64,000 nt of DNA from Agarivorans sp. TSD2052 (GTDB taxonomy: Bacteria > Pseudomonadota > Gammaproteobacteria > Enterobacterales > Celerinatantimonadaceae), in NCBI RefSeq assembly GCF_023238625.1, contig NZ_CP096670.1:3614501-3678500 (forward strand), given 5' to 3'. This document shows, piece after piece, positions 15,880-25,710 of the stretch. Position numbers and translations under genes: made by a program. The notes beneath the pieces were generated by a model. That model did no database searches, had not been told where the DNA came from, and saw nothing but the letters and a program-made list of their open reading frames with translations. Numbering within the stretch: position 1 is the first letter of the stretch; every line of letters starts with the position of its first letter.

Positions 15880-16788
15880 TTAAGCACGAGGATGATGCTG
15901 TTGATAAACCGAACGCAAACGCTGGTTTGCGATATGAGTATATATTTGGGTAGTAGATAGGTCGCTATGTCCTAATAACATCTGCACCACTCTTAAATCT
16001 GCACCGTGATTTAATAGGTGAGTAGCAAAAGCATGACGCAGTGTATGGGGGGATATATCACTCGCAATCCCCGCTAAACTCGCATAACGCTTGATTCGAT
16101 GCCAAAAGGTCTGCCTAGTCATTTGACGACCACGTGAGCTAGGAAACAATACATCACTCTCGCTATTGAGAAGCATCGGCCTAGCCTGACGTAGATATTG
16201 CTCTATGCTGTCCACAGCTTGCTCGCCTAAAGGGACTAAACGCTCTTTGCCCCCCTTACCGATGACTCTCACTAAGCCCTGACGTAAGCTTACTTGCTCC
16301 ATTTGCAAACTCACCAATTCTGTTACCCTAAGACCGGTAGCATACAGCACTTCCAACATCGCTAAATCTCGATGCTGGATCGGGTCTTCAATCTGCGGCT
16401 CAGCCAATAAGGCATCAACTTCAGCTTCGCTTAATGTGCCCGGTAACTTTTTCTCTAATTTGGGCTGGGTCAATAAAGCAGTCGGATCATCAGCCCTAAA
16501 TTGCTGCTGTACTAGAAATCGATAAAAACGTCGTAAGCTTGAAAGCTGCCTAGCCGCTGTGCTTGTTTTTTGGCCGAGTTCATAGCGTGAGGCAATAAAA
16601 CTCTGCAGTTCTATGGCTGTTGCCAGCTCAAGCTTAATATCTTTCAGGGCTAAGAAACTGGCTAATTGTTGCAAATCATTACGGTAAGAATTCAGGGTAT
16701 TGTCAGCGAGACCATGTTCAAACCACAATTGTTCTATAAAGCGATCGACATGGATGCTAGAGCCGTCACTTATCTGTTTATTTGGCAT
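15880..16788 (-). CDS. xerD: Tyrosine recombinase XerD
   Basis: This 302-residue recombinase acts with XerC at dif to resolve chromosome dimers. The catalytic set is visible: Arg154 (ATGLRVTEL), His248 and Arg251 (HTLRHAF), His274 (LLGHSDLSTT) and the nucleophile Tyr283 (QIYTHI). The N-terminal core-binding SAM-like domain covers about 10-105. Placement next to dsbC-recJ and divergent from fldB is the same as in E. coli, which separates it from XerC and from mobile-element integrases. Confidence 0.95.
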   Translation of the reverse strand: MPNKQISDGSSIHVDRFIEQLWFEHGLADNTLNSYRNDLQQLASFLALKDIKLELATAIELQSFIASRYELGQKTSTAARQLSSLRRFYRFLVQQQFRADDPTALLTQPKLEKKLPGTLSEAEVDALLAEPQIEDPIQHRDLAMLEVLYATGLRVTELVSLQMEQVSLRQGLVRVIGKGGKERLVPLGEQAVDSIEQYLRQARPMLLNSESDVLFPSSRGRQMTRQTFWHRIKRYASLAGIASDISPHTLRHAFATHLLNHGADLRVVQMLLGHSDLSTTQIYTHIANQRLRSVYQQHHPRA

Positions 16789-16892
16789 ATTGTTCCACTG
16801 TAAGCCTGAGCAACACAGCCTGTATATTGGTGTTAGTTAAGGCTTTTGGTACACTGCCCGCGAAATTTATCAACCCTAAAGGATGTTTAACC

Positions 16893-17417
16893 ATGCGTAT
16901 TGGCCTTTTCTATGGTTCTTCTACCTGCTACACCGAGATAGTGGCCGAAAAAATTCAGGCTGAATTTGGCGAAGACCAGGTCGACATGTTTAACATCAAA
17001 GACTGCGATATAAATAAAATGTCCGAGTATTCGCTACTGATTCTTGGGATCTCCACATGGGATTATGGCGAATTACAAGAAGATTGGGAAGCAGTCTGGG
17101 ATAACCTAGAAAGTCTTGATTTAAAAAATAAAACCATTGCTCTGTTCGGTTTGGGTGACCAAGTGGGTTATAGCGAGTGGTTTTTAGATGCCATGGGCAT
17201 GCTGTTCGAACAGCTCGCGCCCTCAGGGGCCAACTTTATCGGTTTCTGGCCTAATCAAGGGTATGAGTTTGAAGCCTCTAAAGCGCTAACCGAAGACGGT
17301 GAATTTTTTTACGGTTTAGCCATAGATGACGAAAACCAATATGACGCCAGTGATAGTCGTATTCAACGTTGGTGTGAACAAATACGCTTAGAGCTAAAGC
17401 AACTCGGTGTTAACTAA
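16893..17417 (+). CDS. fldB: Flavodoxin FldB
   Basis: This 174-residue flavodoxin has the FMN phosphate loop GSSTCYTE near the N-terminus and the aromatic stretches STWDYGELQEDW and GLGDQVGYSEWF that surround the flavin. The start at 16893 was chosen over an upstream in-frame ATG because AAAGGATG lies ahead and MRIGLFYGSS is the normal start. It is divergent from xerD, as in E. coli, and its length equals that of FldB (173). It transfers low-potential electrons to reductases. A strong hairpin terminator follows. Confidence 0.92.
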   Translation: MRIGLFYGSSTCYTEIVAEKIQAEFGEDQVDMFNIKDCDINKMSEYSLLILGISTWDYGELQEDWEAVWDNLESLDLKNKTIALFGLGDQVGYSEWFLDAMGMLFEQLAPSGANFIGFWPNQGYEFEASKALTEDGEFFYGLAIDDENQYDASDSRIQRWCEQIRLELKQLGVN

Positions 17418-17427
17418 CGCTCTTTCA

Positions 17428-17465
17428 CAATATAGCCGCCCAATAAATGCGGCTATATTGTCTTT
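17428..17465. terminator. Intrinsic terminator between fldB and brnQ
   Basis: CAATATAGCCGC (17428-17439) pairs perfectly with GCGGCTATATTG (17449-17460), followed by TCTTT on the plus strand. The genes converge, so it can stop both. Confidence 0.8.
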
Positions 17466-17472
17466 CAGTAGC

Positions 17473-18780
17473 TTAAGCTGTTTCGACTACCTGCTCTTTT
17501 ACTGGGCGTGCTAGAACACTAACAATTACCGCCGCTAAGGTTGGTAGCAGCCATGCAAAGCCTTGCGAGAACCCAGGCAAAATATTAAACGCGTCCATGT
17601 CCACACCTGCGGCTTTAATCGCATCTAACAAACCAAACGCTGCAGCTACCCCCACGATTAATCGCGCTGACATCTCTGGACGTTTAAACAAAGACACCAT
17701 CAAATTAAACGCAATCAACGCAACCGCCACTGGGTATATACCAATAAGAATAGGAATAGACACTACCAGCAATTGCGTTAAACCGATATTAGCAACCAAT
17801 GCGCAACATGCAGCGGTAACAATAGCCGTCACTTTGTAAGATAGCTTAAAGTTATTATTAACATAGGTTGAGAACGATGAAATACCGCCAATTGCCGTGG
17901 TAAAACAGGCTAAACCAACCACGGTTGATAACAACAATTGGCCTTTAGGCCCAAACAAAAAGCCAACATAAGCGACGATAATTTCACCACCATTGTTCGC
18001 TTCGGGTGCGACCCCTGTCGCCGTAGCACCTAGGTAAAACAACACCACGTAGAATAACGTTAAGCCAGTGGCCGCAATTAAACTGGCTTTAACTAAATAG
18101 CCAAACTGCTCAGCTTTTCCGGTAACACCTTTACTATTTAGGGCGTCAATCATCAACACCCCGAACATCAAGGCTGCTAAGGCATCCATAGTGTTGTAAC
18201 CATCAATGAAACCTTGACCAAATGGCATTGAGGCAAAGTTTTGCTGAGCTGGCGCTATTTCTGCAAAAGGTTGCTTAAAAACCGCAAAACCTATGGCTGC
18301 AATACACATCACCAATAAAGGAGTAATCACCTTACCCACACTGTCTATCAGGCCACCACGGCGTAAGATAAAAAACAAAGCTGCAGAGAAGTAAAACAGT
18401 GAATACCCGATTAGCGTTAACTGGTTTGCATTCTCCACTAACGGCACTAAACCCAGCTCATAAGCGACCAAACAGGTTCGGGGAATACCAAACATAGGTA
18501 CTAACACCAGGTAAATGGCGAGTGCGATGGCATTAGCCGCTTTACTCGGCAAATAACGCCCTAATTCAACAATACCACCACCCGCTTTAGCGATAGCCAG
18601 TAAACCCAGTAGTGGTAAGCCTACAGCGGTAACCAAAAAACCTAACATAGACACTAACAGGTTATCACCTGCTAACATCCCAGCCATAGGTGGAAATATC
18701 AAATTGCCTGCGCCTAAAAAGAAGGCAAATACCATCATCCCTAAACTAATTGTATTCCATGATCCAAGCGCTTTGGTCAT
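17473..18780 (-). CDS. brnQ: Branched-chain amino acid:cation symporter BrnQ
   Basis: This 435-residue inner-membrane protein of the LIVCS family imports Leu, Ile and Val with Na+ or H+. About twelve helices are visible. FFLGAGNLIFPPMAG near the N-terminus is the family signature. The start at 18780 (MTKALGSWNT) was taken because GGGGAA precedes it; an upstream frame to 18840 is less likely. It is a single-gene unit between a terminator and the trmN gene. Confidence 0.92.
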   Translation of the reverse strand: MTKALGSWNTISLGMMVFAFFLGAGNLIFPPMAGMLAGDNLLVSMLGFLVTAVGLPLLGLLAIAKAGGGIVELGRYLPSKAANAIALAIYLVLVPMFGIPRTCLVAYELGLVPLVENANQLTLIGYSLFYFSAALFFILRRGGLIDSVGKVITPLLVMCIAAIGFAVFKQPFAEIAPAQQNFASMPFGQGFIDGYNTMDALAALMFGVLMIDALNSKGVTGKAEQFGYLVKASLIAATGLTLFYVVLFYLGATATGVAPEANNGGEIIVAYVGFLFGPKGQLLLSTVVGLACFTTAIGGISSFSTYVNNNFKLSYKVTAIVTAACCALVANIGLTQLLVVSIPILIGIYPVAVALIAFNLMVSLFKRPEMSARLIVGVAAAFGLLDAIKAAGVDMDAFNILPGFSQGFAWLLPTLAAVIVSVLARPVKEQVVETA

Positions 18781-18911
18781 GTGTTTTCCCCGTTGTAGTT
18801 TGCTATCGATTATAATTTTAAGCGAAGCAGTATATAGCACGAGATATAAACAATAAACCAGAACATTAGGCTACATTAACGGCAATTGATCCAACTCAAC
18901 AACCAAATAAC

Positions 18912-19634
18912 CTACATTTTTAAATATAATTCACCACAAAGATTAACGTACTGCGATGAGTAGCGTTTATCTTCTTGATAGATAAGGATTTGCTCGACAA
19001 CAGCTATCGCTTTACTGTTACGAGACAACAGCAGAAGATTACGGATCGGCGCTTTACCCATAACCGAACTTACCACGCCTTGCCGCTCAAGATACCACTG
19101 GTGACTTTCTGCACAAAGCAACCAGCGGGCAGCAACATCACAAGGCAATACCAAGGCAATATGGGTGTCGTTATGCGACAAGCTTTCAGCGGCCGCAAAA
19201 AACTGTTGCGCATTCAACTCACCACTATGGCGAGCCAATTGCCGCTTTTTGTCAAATTCTTGCCCTGCAGGAAAATAGGGGGGGTTAGACACGATAAGAT
19301 CATAGGCATAACTGGGCTTGAATAACTGCATACTTTGTTGGCGTACCATCACTTTATTCGGCCATGGGCTATGTTTAACATTCTGTTGCGCCTGCCGGCA
19401 AGCATCTGCTTCAATGTCAATCGCGTCAATCTGCACGCTATCCTTAGTACGCTGAGCCAAAATTAAACTGATCAGGCCTGTGCCCGTTCCCACGTCCAAA
19501 ATTAGCGAGGCTGCTTCCATAGGCAACCAAGCCGCTAATAAGATCCCGTCGGTTCCCACTTTCATGGCACACTGATCATGTGCTACATGAAACTGCTTAA
19601 AAGTGAAGCCTGAACGTTGTTTATGCATGATCAC
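18912..19634 (-). CDS. trmN: tRNA1(Val) (adenine(37)-N6)-methyltransferase
   Basis: This protein of about 240 residues (E. coli YfiC 245) methylates A37 of tRNA1-Val using S-adenosylmethionine. It carries the start region GFTFKQFHVAHDQCAMKVGTD, the SAM motif LDVGTGTGLISL and the catalytic NPPY (SNPPYFPAG). The longest start is a GTG at 19634; an ATG two codons in (19628) is equally possible. It is divergent from srmB, the same arrangement as yfiC/srmB in E. coli, which supports both calls. Confidence 0.92.
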   Translation of the reverse strand: MIMHKQRSGFTFKQFHVAHDQCAMKVGTDGILLAAWLPMEAASLILDVGTGTGLISLILAQRTKDSVQIDAIDIEADACRQAQQNVKHSPWPNKVMVRQQSMQLFKPSYAYDLIVSNPPYFPAGQEFDKKRQLARHSGELNAQQFFAAAESLSHNDTHIALVLPCDVAARWLLCAESHQWYLERQGVVSSVMGKAPIRNLLLLSRNSKAIAVVEQILIYQEDKRYSSQYVNLCGELYLKM

Positions 19635-19735
19635 TTCTTGCTTGCCTCTGTTTGGCGCTATACTATGCCGCGAATGTAAATGACCCGCGCTTTTGATTCA
19701 AGTCGATGGCGCCTCACAAATTGGTAGATTTTCTA

Positions 19736-20992
19736 ATGACCTTTGAAGACCTCGACCTAGACTCTCAAATTTTACAAGCTGTTAGCGAGATGGGCTTAAC
19801 TAAAGCCACATTGATCCAGCAGCAAACGATCCCTGCGATGCTAGACGGTCGAGATGTATTAGCCAGTGCCGCAACCGGTACCGGCAAAACCTTGGCTTTT
19901 TTATTGCCGGCAATCCAACACTTATTGGATTACCCACGCCGCAAAGCTGGACCAGGTAGAGTACTCATATTAACCCCGACTCGTGAATTAGCGATGCAAG
20001 TCGCCGAGCAAGCTCGTCTAGCCACCGCCCATACTAACCTTACCACTATCGATATCACCGGTGGGGTCAAATACGATGTGCATGCTGAACAACTCAAAAG
20101 CAATATCGACATTGTGATTGCGACCCCTGGTCGTTTAATGGAATACATCACCTACAAAGTGTTCGATTGCCAAGCTATCGAAGTATTGATCCTTGACGAA
20201 GCCGATCGCATGTTAGACATGGGTTTTATTAAAGACATGGAAACCATCAGTGATGCCACCAGCGAACGTGGGCAAACAGCGTTGTTTTCTGCCACTTTGG
20301 AAGGCGCCGGTTTATTGCGTTTTGCCGAGAAGGTAATGCAAGAACCACAACAGATTGAAATAAACTCTCCACGTAGCGAGCGAGCAAAAATTCATCAATT
20401 AGTGCATTTTTGTGATGATGCTGAGCACAAGTATCAATTGCTTCGCCACTATTTACTGCATGAAGATATTGAACGCTGTGTCGTATTTGTAAAAACTCGC
20501 GAGCGCTTATACGCCCTTGCAGAACGTTTACAAAGTGATGATGTAAAGGCTTCATACTTACGCGGCGAAATGGCGCAAGATAAACGTAACCAAGCCATGC
20601 AGGCATTTAGAGACGGTGACGTAAAGTTTCTCATTGCCACTGACGTTGCCGCACGAGGCTTAGACGTTCCAGAAATTAGTCATGTCTTTAACTACGACCT
20701 TCCGCGCACCCCCGATGTATACGTACACCGTATCGGTCGTACCGCTCGTGCAGGACGTAAAGGAATAGCAATTAACCTAGTGGAAGCCCATGACATGGGG
20801 GCATTAGCTAAGGCTGAACGTTATACCGAAGAACCCATTAAACGCAGAGTAATTGACAGCTTGCGCCCTACTAACAAAATTTCAGCTGCGCCCGCTAAGA
20901 AGAAGAAACCTAAAACCGTGGTGGATAAGAAGCTCGCTAAAAAGCGCGCTAAAGGTCGCGCTAAGAAACTGGCTAAAAAAGCCAAGAAGTAA
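19736..20992 (+). CDS. srmB: DEAD-box RNA helicase SrmB
   Basis: This 418-residue ATP-dependent RNA helicase helps 50S ribosomal subunit assembly. Motifs in order are the Q motif (TLIQQQTIP), Walker A ATGTGKT, PTRELA, TPGRL, DEAD, SAT and HRIGRTARAG. A Lys-rich tail (from about 385) would bind RNA. The start at 19736 (MTFEDLDLD) fits the family although its Shine-Dalgarno is weak. Placement opposite trmN marks it as SrmB rather than RhlB, RhlE or DbpA. A strong terminator follows. Confidence 0.93.
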   Translation: MTFEDLDLDSQILQAVSEMGLTKATLIQQQTIPAMLDGRDVLASAATGTGKTLAFLLPAIQHLLDYPRRKAGPGRVLILTPTRELAMQVAEQARLATAHTNLTTIDITGGVKYDVHAEQLKSNIDIVIATPGRLMEYITYKVFDCQAIEVLILDEADRMLDMGFIKDMETISDATSERGQTALFSATLEGAGLLRFAEKVMQEPQQIEINSPRSERAKIHQLVHFCDDAEHKYQLLRHYLLHEDIERCVVFVKTRERLYALAERLQSDDVKASYLRGEMAQDKRNQAMQAFRDGDVKFLIATDVAARGLDVPEISHVFNYDLPRTPDVYVHRIGRTARAGRKGIAINLVEAHDMGALAKAERYTEEPIKRRVIDSLRPTNKISAAPAKKKKPKTVVDKKLAKKRAKGRAKKLAKKAKK

Positions 20993-21021
20993 CCTTGTTT
21001 TAATGGCGATCACTCAGTAAC

Positions 21022-21050
21022 AAAAAGCCACGCAATGCGTGGCTTTTTTT
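21022..21050. terminator. Bidirectional intrinsic terminator
   Basis: GCCACGC (21027-21033) pairs with GCGTGGC (21037-21043), flanked by AAAAA and TTTTTTT. It serves srmB and the convergent OmpA-like gene. Confidence 0.88.
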
Positions 21051-21065
21051 ATGGTAATGGCTTAA

Positions 21066-21797
21066 TTAGTTATAAACCCGAACTTCAACCCTACGGTTAT
21101 GGGCGCGTCCTTCTTCGGTCGCGTTGCTAGCTGCAGGTGCTGCTTCGCCTTTACCTTCTTCTACCGCACGGTCGGCTGTTACACCTGCGGCCAACAAAGC
21201 ATCAGCTACGTTGTCTGCACGACGTACACTTAATGCCATATTGTATTCGTCATTACCGATATTGTCGGTATAACCAACAGCGTCGATAGTTAACTCATTA
21301 GCAATAATGGTTTTAGCAATACACTCAACCTTTTGTTGCTCTTCTGCGTCGTATTCATCTTTGTTAAAGCCAAACAAAATGTGCTCAAAACCAACCACTT
21401 GGTTGTCTTCAACCATCACGTATTGCTCACAAGATTCTGGAATAAGTACTGCTGCTGCAACTGCAACCACTACTACTTCTTCCACCATCACTTCTTCGAC
21501 AACAACCACTTCTTCAACGATCTCACAACCGCGCTCATCCACCACAGCCCCAGCTGGAGTATCAGGACACTCGTCTTGGCTATTAGCTACGCCGTCACCG
21601 TCTTTGTCGGGATTTGCACAAAACATCGCGCCGACAATACCGCCACCAACAGCCCCTGCGCCGCCAGCAACGATACCACCAAACCCTGCGCCAATAGCAG
21701 GGCACAATATTCCAGCATCCCCTTCTGGCGCGTTTGAACAACCCGATAAGGCTGCTGCGCCAACCAATGTTACAACCAATGCAATCTTATTTTTCAT
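21066..21797 (-). CDS. OmpA-like lipoprotein with glycine zipper and calcium-type repeat
   Basis: This 243-residue outer-membrane protein has a lipoprotein signal (LSGC, Cys20). A Gly-rich zipper lies at about 36-57 and a thrombospondin-type-3-like Ca-binding motif (DKDGDGVANSQDECPD) at about 64-79. A Glu/Val repeat linker at about 90-125 looks coiled. The C-terminal OmpA domain (about 130-243) has SVRRADNVADAL and the closing NRRVEVR and should bind peptidoglycan. CGGAGAT precedes the ATG at 21797. It resembles Pal/OmpA-type cell-envelope anchors. The linker repeats (EEVVVVEE type) are unusually regular. Confidence 0.85.
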   Translation of the reverse strand: MKNKIALVVTLVGAAALSGCSNAPEGDAGILCPAIGAGFGGIVAGGAGAVGGGIVGAMFCANPDKDGDGVANSQDECPDTPAGAVVDERGCEIVEEVVVVEEVMVEEVVVVAVAAAVLIPESCEQYVMVEDNQVVGFEHILFGFNKDEYDAEEQQKVECIAKTIIANELTIDAVGYTDNIGNDEYNMALSVRRADNVADALLAAGVTADRAVEEGKGEAAPAASNATEEGRAHNRRVEVRVYN

Positions 21798-21998
21798 ACT
21801 ATCTCCGTATGGCCTTAATGCGACATTCATGTCACTACGTTGAGAAAAATAAGCCAGTCTTTACCCTTTCATACCACTCTTTGGCGGTTATAAAGCTGAT
21901 TTTGGCAGGCCTTGGCGTAAATCACAAGTGAATCAATTATTAAGTGTAATCAATTCACTTGCTGAGGATATGTAAACAGGTAGTAAAAACTAGGCTGG

Positions 21999-22778
21999 TT
22001 AAGCGTTAACTTGGTCACGTAAAAACACTAAGTTTGTCGCATTAGAGCTGACTTCGTCGAAATAGTAACCATCGGAATCAAACGCACAAAGTTGCTCGAG
22101 ATTAGACACTTTATTATCAAACATATAGCGCGCCATTAGTCCGCGAGCCTTCTTTGCATAAAAGCTAATAATCTTATATTGACCATTTTTTTGATCTTTA
22201 AAAATGGGGGTGATAACACTGCCGTTTAACCGTTTAGGCTTCACCGCCTTAAAATATTCATTCGATGCTAGATTAACCAATACATTATCACCTTGTTCAG
22301 CTAAGGCTTGATTCAGCTGCTCGGTAATAATGTCACCCCAGAATTGGTACAAGTTATTGCCTCGGGCGTTGCCTAGTTTAATTCCCATTTCCAGCCGATA
22401 AGCCATCATTAAATCTAAGGGTTTTAGCAAACCATACAAGCCCGACAAAATACGTAAATGTTGTTGCGCGTAATCCAATTGCTGAGCGCTTAAACTACTG
22501 GCATCTAACCCCGTATAGACATCACCTTTAAAAGCAAAAATAGCTTGGCGGGCATACTCTTCTGGCAATTCAGCAGACCAATCAGCAAAGCGCGCGGCGT
22601 TTAAGCCTGCTAATTTATCACTGATTTTCATTAAGCTGGCTATATCTGCTGGGCTCAACTGTCGAGCCACATCAATTAACTCGGCGCTATGCTCTATCAG
22701 GCTTGGCCGAGTATGCTTATGGCTGGGCAACTCGGAACTAAAATCGAGAGTTTTAGCTGGTGAAATAACCGCTAACAT
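21999..22778 (-). CDS. yaaA: Peroxide stress protein YaaA
   Basis: This 259-residue member of the YaaA / DUF328 family lowers free iron and protects DNA during peroxide stress in E. coli. The start [13 protein letters not shown], the segment [11 protein letters not shown] and the end [12 protein letters not shown] are typical. AAAGGAGC precedes its ATG. It follows pilU by 22 nt on the same strand and may be the last gene of a pilT-pilU-yaaA unit, although its role is unrelated to pili. Confidence 0.93.
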   Translation of the reverse strand: MLAVISPAKTLDFSSELPSHKHTRPSLIEHSAELIDVARQLSPADIASLMKISDKLAGLNAARFADWSAELPEEYARQAIFAFKGDVYTGLDASSLSAQQLDYAQQHLRILSGLYGLLKPLDLMMAYRLEMGIKLGNARGNNLYQFWGDIITEQLNQALAEQGDNVLVNLASNEYFKAVKPKRLNGSVITPIFKDQKNGQYKIISFYAKKARGLMARYMFDNKVSNLEQLCAFDSDGYYFDEVSSNATNLVFLRDQVNA

Positions 22779-22800
22779 AATGCTCCTTTACTTTATGCAT

Positions 22801-23919
22801 TTAAAAATCGACGGTAACACCGTCTAACATACCACTGTCTAAACTATTCGATTTATCGGTGCCATGCAATTTAATCAATAGACGTAAATCGTTAGGAGAA
22901 TCAGCATGCGCAATCGCCTCGGCGTAACCGATCACACTGGACTCATATAGCTCAAATAAGCTTTGGTCAAAAGTTAACATCCCTTGCTCACGAGACTTCG
23001 TCATCAGCTCTTTGAGTTTATGCATTTCACCTTTACGGATCAGGTCAGCCGCTAAGGGGGTATTAAGCAAAATTTCAAATACGCCGCGTCGACTACTGCC
23101 ATCTCTTGTTGGCACTAATTGCTGCGCCACAATTGCCCGCAAGTTAAACGACAAATCGAAACACAACTGGCGATGCCGCTCTTCTGGTACTAAGTGCATG
23201 ATCCTATCTAAAGCTTGGTTAGCATTGTTGGCGTGCAGCGTCGCCATACAAAGGTGACCAGTTTCAGAGAACTGTAAGGCGAACTCCATGGTTTCGCGGG
23301 TACGAATTTCGCCAATTAGAATCACATCAGGAGCCTGACGCAGTGAGTTCTTTAAGGCCTCTTCAAACGAAGGGGTATCGATGCCTACTTCGCGCTGATT
23401 AACAATACAACCAGCGTGTTTGTGCATAAATTCTACCGGATCTTCAATGGTGAGAATATGGCCGCTAGAATTATGGTTGCGATAATCAATCATACTGGCC
23501 TGAGTGGTAGACTTACCTGCCCCCGTTGCCCCCACAAACAAAATTAAGCCACGCTTAGACAAGCCAACTTCTTTAAGAATCGGCGGCAATTGCAACTGCT
23601 CAAAACTGGGAATATTTGTCTCAATACGGCGAATCACCATGCTTGGCTGTTCACGTTGATAAAATGCACTCACCCGGTAGCGGCCTAAGCCTTTGCGCGC
23701 GATAGCAAAGTTGGCCTCTCGACCATGTTCAAAAGCCTCAAGCTGAGCAGGAGTACGAATAGTCGCCAACATCGCCATCACATGCTCAGGCATGAGTTTT
23801 TGTTCATTTAACGGGGTTAAGCGGCCACTCACTTTTGCACTCGGCGGGACCCCCACAGAAAGATACAAATCTGATGCTTTGCGCTCTGACATATCGCTTA
23901 ATAGATCATCGAGTAACAT
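22801..23919 (-). CDS. pilU: Twitching motility ATPase PilU
   Basis: This 372-residue hexameric ATPase of the PilT/PilU group assists pilus retraction. Walker A is GATGAGKSTTQ (about 130-140), Walker B follows DVILIGEIRTRETM, and the His box is ETGHLCMATLHANNA. It is longer than PilT, as is normal for PilU, and sits 8 nt downstream of pilT. AGGAGG precedes its start. In relatives PilU works only together with PilT at the pilus base. Confidence 0.93.
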   Translation of the reverse strand: MLLDDLLSDMSERKASDLYLSVGVPPSAKVSGRLTPLNEQKLMPEHVMAMLATIRTPAQLEAFEHGREANFAIARKGLGRYRVSAFYQREQPSMVIRRIETNIPSFEQLQLPPILKEVGLSKRGLILFVGATGAGKSTTQASMIDYRNHNSSGHILTIEDPVEFMHKHAGCIVNQREVGIDTPSFEEALKNSLRQAPDVILIGEIRTRETMEFALQFSETGHLCMATLHANNANQALDRIMHLVPEERHRQLCFDLSFNLRAIVAQQLVPTRDGSSRRGVFEILLNTPLAADLIRKGEMHKLKELMTKSREQGMLTFDQSLFELYESSVIGYAEAIAHADSPNDLRLLIKLHGTDKSNSLDSGMLDGVTVDF

Positions 23920-23927
23920 AGCTCCTC

Positions 23928-24962
23928 CTAAAAATTGTTGGGATCAGCGGCTTTAGTTTTAGCGTCTTCATAAGACACCATGCCTTGGTTTACCAACTCT
24001 TTAAGATTTTGATCAAGGGTTTGCATACCATGCGCCATACCAGTTTGAATGACAGAGTACATTTGCGCCACTTTATCTTCGCGGATTAAGTTACGAATAG
24101 CCGGAATACCAATCATTATTTCATGTGCGGCCACTCGCCCACCGCCAAGCTTTTTAAGTAAAGTTTGGGCGATTACTGCGCGTAATGACTCTGACAACAT
24201 AGAACGAACCATGTCTTTTTCTGCCGCTGGAAATACATCGATAACACGGTCAATGGTTTTAGCTGCTGAGGTGGTGTGCAAGGTGCCAAATACTAAGTGA
24301 CCCGTTTCAGCTGCGGTTAGTGCTAAACGAATGGTTTCTAAGTCACGTAATTCACCCACCAGAATAATATCGGGATCTTCACGCAGTGCCGAACGCAATG
24401 CGTTATTAAAGCTATGGGTGTCTCGGTGAACTTCCCGTTGGTTGATCAAGCAGTTTTTGTTTTTGTGAACAAATTCTATCGGGTCTTCAATGGTAAGAAT
24501 ATGCTCATGGCGCTGCTCGTTAATGTAATCGATCATTGCCGCTAGCGTGGTTGATTTACCCGAACCCGTAGGCCCTGTCACCAATACCAAGCCACGAGGA
24601 TGCTCAGATATTGTGCGAAAGATCGCAGGCGCGCCCAACTGATCCAAGGTCAATACTTCTGAAGGAATCGTCCTGAATACCGCTGCTGCACCACGGTTCT
24701 GTTGGAAGGCGTTAACCCTGAAGCGAGCAATACTTGGAACCTCAAACGAGAAATCGATTTCTAAGTTCTCTTCATACTCTTTTCGCTGTTTGTCGTTCAT
24801 AATGTCATAAATCAAACTATGAACTTGTTTATGTTCAAGCGCAGGTAAGTTTATTTTTCTAACTTCACCATCAACTCGAATCATTGGCGGTAATTCAGCT
24901 GATAGGTGTAGATCTGACGCGTTATGTTTTACACTAAAGGCCAGTAATTCGGTAACATCCAT
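23928..24962 (-). CDS. pilT: Type IV pilus retraction ATPase PilT
   Basis: This 344-residue ATPase drives pilus depolymerisation, twitching and DNA uptake. It has Walker A GPTGSGKSTT, the Walker B region DPDIILVGELRDLET, the His box ETGHLVFGTLHTT and the PilT-specific AIRNLIRE loop near the C-terminus. The length equals that of the well-studied PilT proteins. It is the first gene of pilT-pilU(-yaaA), and only 26 nt separate its ATG from that of the divergent yggS, so promoters must reach into coding sequence. Confidence 0.95.
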   Translation of the reverse strand: MDVTELLAFSVKHNASDLHLSAELPPMIRVDGEVRKINLPALEHKQVHSLIYDIMNDKQRKEYEENLEIDFSFEVPSIARFRVNAFQQNRGAAAVFRTIPSEVLTLDQLGAPAIFRTISEHPRGLVLVTGPTGSGKSTTLAAMIDYINEQRHEHILTIEDPIEFVHKNKNCLINQREVHRDTHSFNNALRSALREDPDIILVGELRDLETIRLALTAAETGHLVFGTLHTTSAAKTIDRVIDVFPAAEKDMVRSMLSESLRAVIAQTLLKKLGGGRVAAHEIMIGIPAIRNLIREDKVAQMYSVIQTGMAHGMQTLDQNLKELVNQGMVSYEDAKTKAADPNNF

Positions 24963-24988
24963 TTATTCAATTCCTCGACGTTGAGACT

Positions 24989-25687
24989 ATGAGCAGTATT
25001 ACCCAAGCACTTCAATTTGTTAACCACGAAATTCAGCAAGCGTTAGATAAAGCACATCGTCCGGCTAATGCTGTTGCATTATTGGCCGTTAGTAAAACTA
25101 AACCTCTGTCAGATATTGGATTAGCTTATCAAGCTGGCCAGCGTTTATTTGGTGAAAACTATGTGCAAGAAGGTGTAGATAAAATTGTCGAAAGTCGTCA
25201 GCAAGACTGGCTAAATGACCCCATAGAATGGCACTTTATTGGCCCACTACAATCCAATAAAACACGTTTGGTTGCAGAGAATTTTGCTTGGTTACAAACC
25301 TTAGACCGTGCCAAGATAGCGGATCGTTTAAATCAACAACGACCAGCGGGTATGCCCCCGCTACAAGTATGCCTACAAGTTAATGTTAGCCAAGAGTCGA
25401 CAAAATCAGGGCTTAGCCTCGACCAAGTTGACGAGCTCGCCGCGCACGTGGCGCAACAACCCAACCTTTGCTTACGAGGCTTAATGGCTATTCCGCAACA
25501 GGTAGAAAATAATCAACAGTTAGAGACGCAATTTGCCGCGATGGCTAAAAAGTTTTCTCAACTGCAACAGCAATATGCTAGTGTCGATACCCTTTCCATG
25601 GGCATGAGTGGCGACATGAATACCGCAATTAATCATGGCAGCACCATGGTACGAGTCGGTAGCGCTATATTTGGCCAACGTAGCTAA
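24989..25687 (+). CDS. yggS: Pyridoxal phosphate homeostasis protein YggS
   Basis: This 232-residue PLP-binding protein (PLPBP/YggS) has the cofactor Lys in LLAVSKTKP, then GENYVQEGVDK, WHFIGPLQSNK and the phosphate-binding end SMGMSGDMNTAI. It maintains free vitamin B6 levels and has no known enzyme activity. It opens the operon yggS-proC-yggT-yggU, conserved in many gammaproteobacteria. The start is ATG at 24989; no strong Shine-Dalgarno is visible other than TTGAG. Confidence 0.93.
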   Translation: MSSITQALQFVNHEIQQALDKAHRPANAVALLAVSKTKPLSDIGLAYQAGQRLFGENYVQEGVDKIVESRQQDWLNDPIEWHFIGPLQSNKTRLVAENFAWLQTLDRAKIADRLNQQRPAGMPPLQVCLQVNVSQESTKSGLSLDQVDELAAHVAQQPNLCLRGLMAIPQQVENNQQLETQFAAMAKKFSQLQQQYASVDTLSMGMSGDMNTAINHGSTMVRVGSAIFGQRS

Positions 25688-25710
25688 ATAAATAACAAAG
25701 GAATACCAAC

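Noticed and set aside
15880..16788. Tyrosine recombinase as sign of an integrated element
   Set aside because: Full-length XerD in the conserved fldB/xerD/dsbC/recJ setting, no attachment sites or cargo.
21307..21843. Long open frame on the plus strand, Thr/Ser/Pro-rich, opposite the OmpA-like gene
   Set aside because: It mirrors the Glu/Val-rich linker on the other strand; low complexity, no ribosome site and the OmpA domain fixes the true strand.
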